From contig NC_037269.1 in the NCBI RefSeq assembly GCF_000002425.4, positions 1,166,976 to 1,230,975 on the forward strand: DNA of 64,000 nt. The letters run 5' to 3'. The translations under genes were made by a program, and so were the position numbers. Below are positions 60,050 through 64,000 of the stretch, piece by piece; position 1 is the stretch's first letter, and the number at the start of each line of letters is the position of its first letter. The stretch is from Physcomitrium patens (Eukaryota > Streptophyta > Bryopsida > Funariales > Funariaceae). The notes below the pieces were generated by a model, which was not told the origin of the DNA, ran no database searches, and was given only the letters and a program-made list of their open reading frames with translations.

Positions 60050-61144
60050 TGTGTAAATCATCAAATTGATTTACTAATTATTTTAAGATAAAAGAATGCA
60101 TTTAGAGTTAAAAAAAAATTAATTTGTAGGTGAAGATGTGCTTAGAGGATATTAAATGAAGGAAAATAGTATTAATGGAGAAGAACTGGAGTCTTAATAA
60201 ATCTTAGAGGCAATTATTTTAGTTGATTTAGGATTTTTACTTATTATTGAGTAGTGAGTAGTAGTATTAAGATCAATATCTATATTGACCTTTTATCTAT
60301 ATGTTTTACTTATAAAAAACTATAAATATTATTTAATAATTAGAAGAAGCATGAAAAAGAACCTCATATCTTTTTAGTTATTTATCAAGAAAATAGGATT
60401 TATAGTAGATTTAAATAGATTTTATTACTATAAAAAGTATCAAGATAAGAAAATATAGCTTCAACTTGATTTTAATATTATAAAAATATTTTAGGAATTT
60501 TTAGAATTTATTTAGAATTTTTTAGGTATTTTTAGAGTAATTTTTAAGACTTTTGTAAAAATGAATTTTAACACTTCGGAAGCCATTATGAAGAAATGGA
60601 GTAAGATTTGAAGGCCACATTAGGCTTCTAGGCTAATTGGAAGTTTTTAAATACCATGTAGGTTGTAGCACCTTGAAGATAGTTAGAAAGATAAGACTAT
60701 GGCCTCATGGCCTCTCTTAAAGTCCCATATACACTACTTGTGAGTCTAGGTGAGGCTCAAACTCGTGATTTCTTAAGCAAGTTATCCTTGAGGTAAAATT
60801 ATTTACTTAATTTTTTTATTTATTTTCTTATTATTTTTCAATCCTTCATAACTTACTCAAAGTAACTCAGATTTATATATTATTATACCATTGAAAAGAT
60901 AAAAAAAATTAAATTTCTAATTTTTTTTACTTTTACTTTATATTTTTTAATGGATAAAAACTTAGTGAACAGATTGTGACTAGTTTTATAGTGTAAAATT
61001 GCTTGATTGCAATTGTTCTACTTATTTTATGTTTTATTTTTTTGGTATTATTCTTCCTACTTTCACTTCACAACGTCCATTACAAACAACTCTTAATTCA
61101 AGCCATCTTGTAATTGGATTAAAAAAATAAATTTTATACTCACA
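60050..61144 (+). repeat. Element D 3' LTR
   Basis: Direct repeat of 52618-53821; starts TGTGTAAATCATC and ends ACTCACA at 61144. It is followed by CATAT (61145-61149), identical to the five bases before the 5' LTR (52613-52617). That is a proper target-site duplication, which fixes both ends of the element. Confidence 0.85.
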
Positions 61145-61363
61145 CATATGCATTGCATGACAAACTTCTATTATAAGTAGCTAATATATGTAATATATAG
61201 CATACTTGTTGGCCAAATTTTAACCTATCAATCATCTACAAATATGTATAAAGTCAAGTTACATCTATGAAGTTTTTTATGAGATATTATAAAATTTATT
61301 TATTTCTAATTATTTCTATTTAATTCTTTTAATCCTGATAAATATTTATATATATCCATGACA
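61145..61363 (-). repeat. Old family B LTR, right half (minus), start of LTR
   Basis: Continues the interrupted LTR of 52425-52617. The reverse complement begins TGTCATGG at 61363 (family B consensus TGTCACGG) and carries the AACTTCATAGATGTAACTTGACTTTATAC...TTGGCCAACAAG blocks of subfamily 2 (compare 14135-14230). A worn purine tract (reverse complement of 61364-61380, AGAAGAGAGATTTA) sits where the family B polypurine tract (AGAAGGGGGGCTAA) would be, so this is a 3' LTR. Confidence 0.7.
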
Positions 61364-63705
61364 TAAATCTCTCTTCTAAAAATGAATTCCTTAAGAAACA
61401 ATAATCATATATTAAAGAAGTCCAAGATGTGACAAATTGTAGTCGCCACATACTTTGATCTTTCCTCTCTTTGTAGGTAATTGATAGATAACCTCAACCA
61501 AAAATATTTAAATGATCTTCAAGGATCATTACTATATCCAATTAAACTACAAATCATTAAGATTTTCTTCTAAAGTTGTGATATGAAACATATTTTATTA
61601 TATTATTTATTTTAAAAATAACATGTCTTTCTTGAAGGTCTTCATCTCTATTATGTTGTTTAGAAGATTGTAATAATTGTAACATTTTATTTGTTAACTC
61701 AGTATGTAATAGATCTTAAATTAAATATCATAATTTTTGTTTCTTCAAATTTTTAGAATCACAAATATAAAATATTATAAACAAAGGTAGAAGATATAAA
61801 ATAATATTTTTTCAAATTTCTTTCTTTAGAAATAAATGATTGCTACTCTTTATCTTTATTTTGATGGATGTCATCAATAAAAAAAAATATCAAATTTTTT
61901 TTGATGTGTTTACAATATTTTTGGCTAAGTTTCATGTACATTCATTAATATCATATCTCTACCAATAGATAAGATATTTCAACCTATTTTGGTGCCACCT
62001 TGAGTCTAGGACTTCTTCAATCTTATATTCTTAATTATTGTCTACTTCTATAAGATAAAGTGACATTTGTCTTCTTTCTAATATATCTACTAACTTATAT
62101 GGCTCAAGAAGACATATATAGAATATGGCATAGATCTTTATAGACTTTCTATTGATCTTTTGTTGTACTTAAGTTTCTTTTAATTGTCTCTTTATTATTT
62201 TATGTAGCTATGATTGTCATTTTACTTATTCTAAACTAATCTAATCGGAATAAATATGTATAGAAGGATTCAAACAGGGAAAAAGACTATTTGTATGAAT
62301 TTTTACATTAGGGTCACACAATTAACTGTCTCTTGATCAACTAAAATAGCCAAGAACATTATATGTCTTCAGTATTCTATCAAAGAAAATATTACAATCA
62401 ATAATCCTATCTTATATATTCACTGTCTCTTCTCCTTTCCAAATTTATAATAACAATAGGTAATACTATACTATTTTAAAAGACTGCATAAAATATTCTA
62501 TAATTCAATCAATGGAATTCTCTAAATTAACTGCCATTCCCAATAATCTACTTCACACAATTCCAAACTCCACAGACTTTTTCTTAAATCTCAATATTCA
62601 ATGTATTATAATTCTTCCAATTATACCCATACTTCAAAAATATCTTCTATTATCAACTTTCTAATCCTCCACTTATAATTCAGCACATAATAAATTTAAA
62701 TTTTCATTTGACATCATCTAAATCAAATCTTTCTTTCATTCTAGAATTTTATTTCATATTATTCAAATTCTATCCATTACTCTTCTTCTTCAAGAAAACA
62801 AAGAAACCAAGAGGTAGCACCAAGCTTACCTTGGCTCATAATTGTCACAGTCTGGCCTTTTCTACTTCTTCTTCAAACTACTTATGCATTTCTCAAAATG
62901 CCAACCACTATACAACCAATGATAATTACTTTTTCTGACTACATCATCCAACCTACCTTCTAAACTATCCATTTATTAGTTTATTAGGTTTTCTTAATGC
63001 TACATACTATGTATTGTAAAACAAAAAATATCCTATCCATTCTACAGTAGCTTTGATAAATAATTTGCTAAATCTTTTGCAAAAAGATAATAAACTTTTG
63101 AAAAGTAAAAAGTATTGAGTTATAGATGATATCCATAATTAATAAAAAAAGTTATTTTTTGAATAGAAAAATATATTATATTATTAGAATCAAACTCTAC
63201 CAATGTTAAAAGACTTATTTAATCATTTCAATGATGGTTAATAATATATCATATATTCTATTCTAAAACTTCATTAACATGTTATATTTATCTATTAATT
63301 TGAGAATAAAAAATTAAAGATAATTTTATATCTACTTTCTATATCTAAAAAAAATTATCCAAAATCTTGATACAAATTGTATCTTTCTATTTAATATAAA
63401 ATCCTTTGGTAATCTATGATAGCAATAGATGTTTGCAAAAAAAATTTAGTTATTTCTATAATAGATTTTGTATATGGTACAAAATATGCCATCTTGGTAA
63501 ATCATTCTACAATTATTAATATAGAATCCTATGAACTTGAAATTAAAAGATCTATGATAAAATCTATAGAAGCAAAAGACCATGGTTGTTTAAGAATAGA
63601 TAATGGCTAAAGAAGCTTATAAGGTCAATGATAAGGAGTTTTTGATCTTGAAAAAATGTCACATGATTGTATAAAGTCTTTAATTAATTTTTATATTTGA
63701 AACCA
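61364..63705 (-). pseudogene. Old family B (-) internal region, integrase remnant
   Basis: 63047-63700 aligns almost base for base with the family B integrase at about 9395-10025. Shared blocks include CCATGATAGCAATAGAT, ACAAAATATGCCATCTTGGTAAA and GACCATGGTTGTT. The old copy has lost most C and G, as expected from long C-to-T/G-to-A decay on both strands. 62150-62208 is the adjoining segment, split from it by the insertion at 62209-63046. No open frame is left. Confidence 0.7.
62209..63046. repeat. Probable solo LTR inserted in the family B remnant
   Basis: An 838-bp stretch with no counterpart in the family B copy at 9.1-10 kb. It is flanked by GTAGC on both sides (62204-62208 and 63047-63051). 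It begins TATGATTGTCA (possibly worn TGTG) and ends TCTACA. Length, ends and the 5-bp duplication fit a solo LTR left after recombination. No second copy is visible in the window to prove it. Confidence 0.45.
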
Positions 63706-64000
63706 TATAATTATATAAACTACAATTAAAGCATAGAAATCTTTATACAATTATATATAAAGTCTTTATATTAGCTTAAAAAAGCATTGACATTGAATAA
63801 AAGATTAATGGAGATATTTTTTGAGTTTCTTTAGAAACTTATATAGGTAAGGAATTCTATGTAATATAATAAGCTTAGCTTTAACAAGAGATGAAGATAG
63901 AAGAAGAAGAGGTACGAATAAATAAATAAATAAATAAATAAAAATTATGACGACTATTATATTGTGGTTGCTTGGTTGTAGGGAGTGAAAGAGCAAAAAA
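63706..64000. other. AT-rich end of window with (AATA)n repeat
   Basis: No gene. An (AATA)n simple repeat lies at about 63916-63942. Similarity to family B is lost here. Confidence 0.5.

Noticed and set aside
1..64000. CRISPR arrays, operons, rRNA genes
   Set aside because: No regularly spaced short repeats, no bacterial-type gene clusters and no rRNA-like conserved blocks were seen; the window is eukaryotic.

Overview
The window looks like nuclear DNA of a land plant. The evidence is an intron-free plant-type sterol C-24 methyltransferase (SMT2 class), a TAF15b-like RNA-binding protein, a multi-exon gene with GT-AG introns, and nested Ty3/gypsy LTR retrotransposons worn down mostly by C-to-T type changes. 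The multi-exon gene encodes a long protein with Sfi1-like tryptophan repeats, a type tied to centrin and basal bodies. That hints at a plant with swimming sperm (moss, other bryophyte, lycophyte or fern). This is inference; no marker fixes the species.

Layout. 1-7004: 3' part of a Ty3/gypsy element (family A: gag, protease, RT, RNase H, integrase) with its 1.3 kb 3' LTR. 7005-14578: a nest of older elements. Family A sits in the tail of a plus-strand family B chromovirus-like element (tail, polypurine tract and 3' LTR, 7005-7990). That element abuts a reversed family A LTR (7991-8746) and a stray gag piece. Next come a minus-strand family B element (gag to integrase, 9150-14134) and a third, 5'-truncated family B LTR (14135-14578). 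14.6-18.4 kb is AT-rich decayed repeat sequence.

18.5-47.2 kb is the genic island. It holds the TAF15b-like gene (+), a possible small unrecognised gene (-, about 24 kb), an unrecognised protein with a Cys/His-rich tail (-, 27.1-28.0 kb), the 17-exon Sfi1-like gene (+, 30.9-39.1 kb), a set of unassigned exon-like ORFs (39.6-42.2 kb), and SMT2 (-, 45.4-46.6 kb). I see no operon-like or pathway grouping; these are independent genes.

47.2-64 kb is again AT-rich repeat territory. A complete but dead 8.5 kb Ty3/gypsy element (family D, 52618-61144) has two LTRs and a perfect 5-bp target duplication. It lies inside the 3' LTR of a very old minus-strand family B element whose integrase remnant runs to about 63.7 kb. 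That remnant is itself interrupted by a probable solo LTR (62209-63046).

The most unusual feature is in element D. Where a sense gag would be expected there is instead a long antisense ORF (about 54.5-56.0 kb, minus strand) ending in a DUF4283-like region and a zinc-knuckle-like motif. It is divergent from the sense pol.
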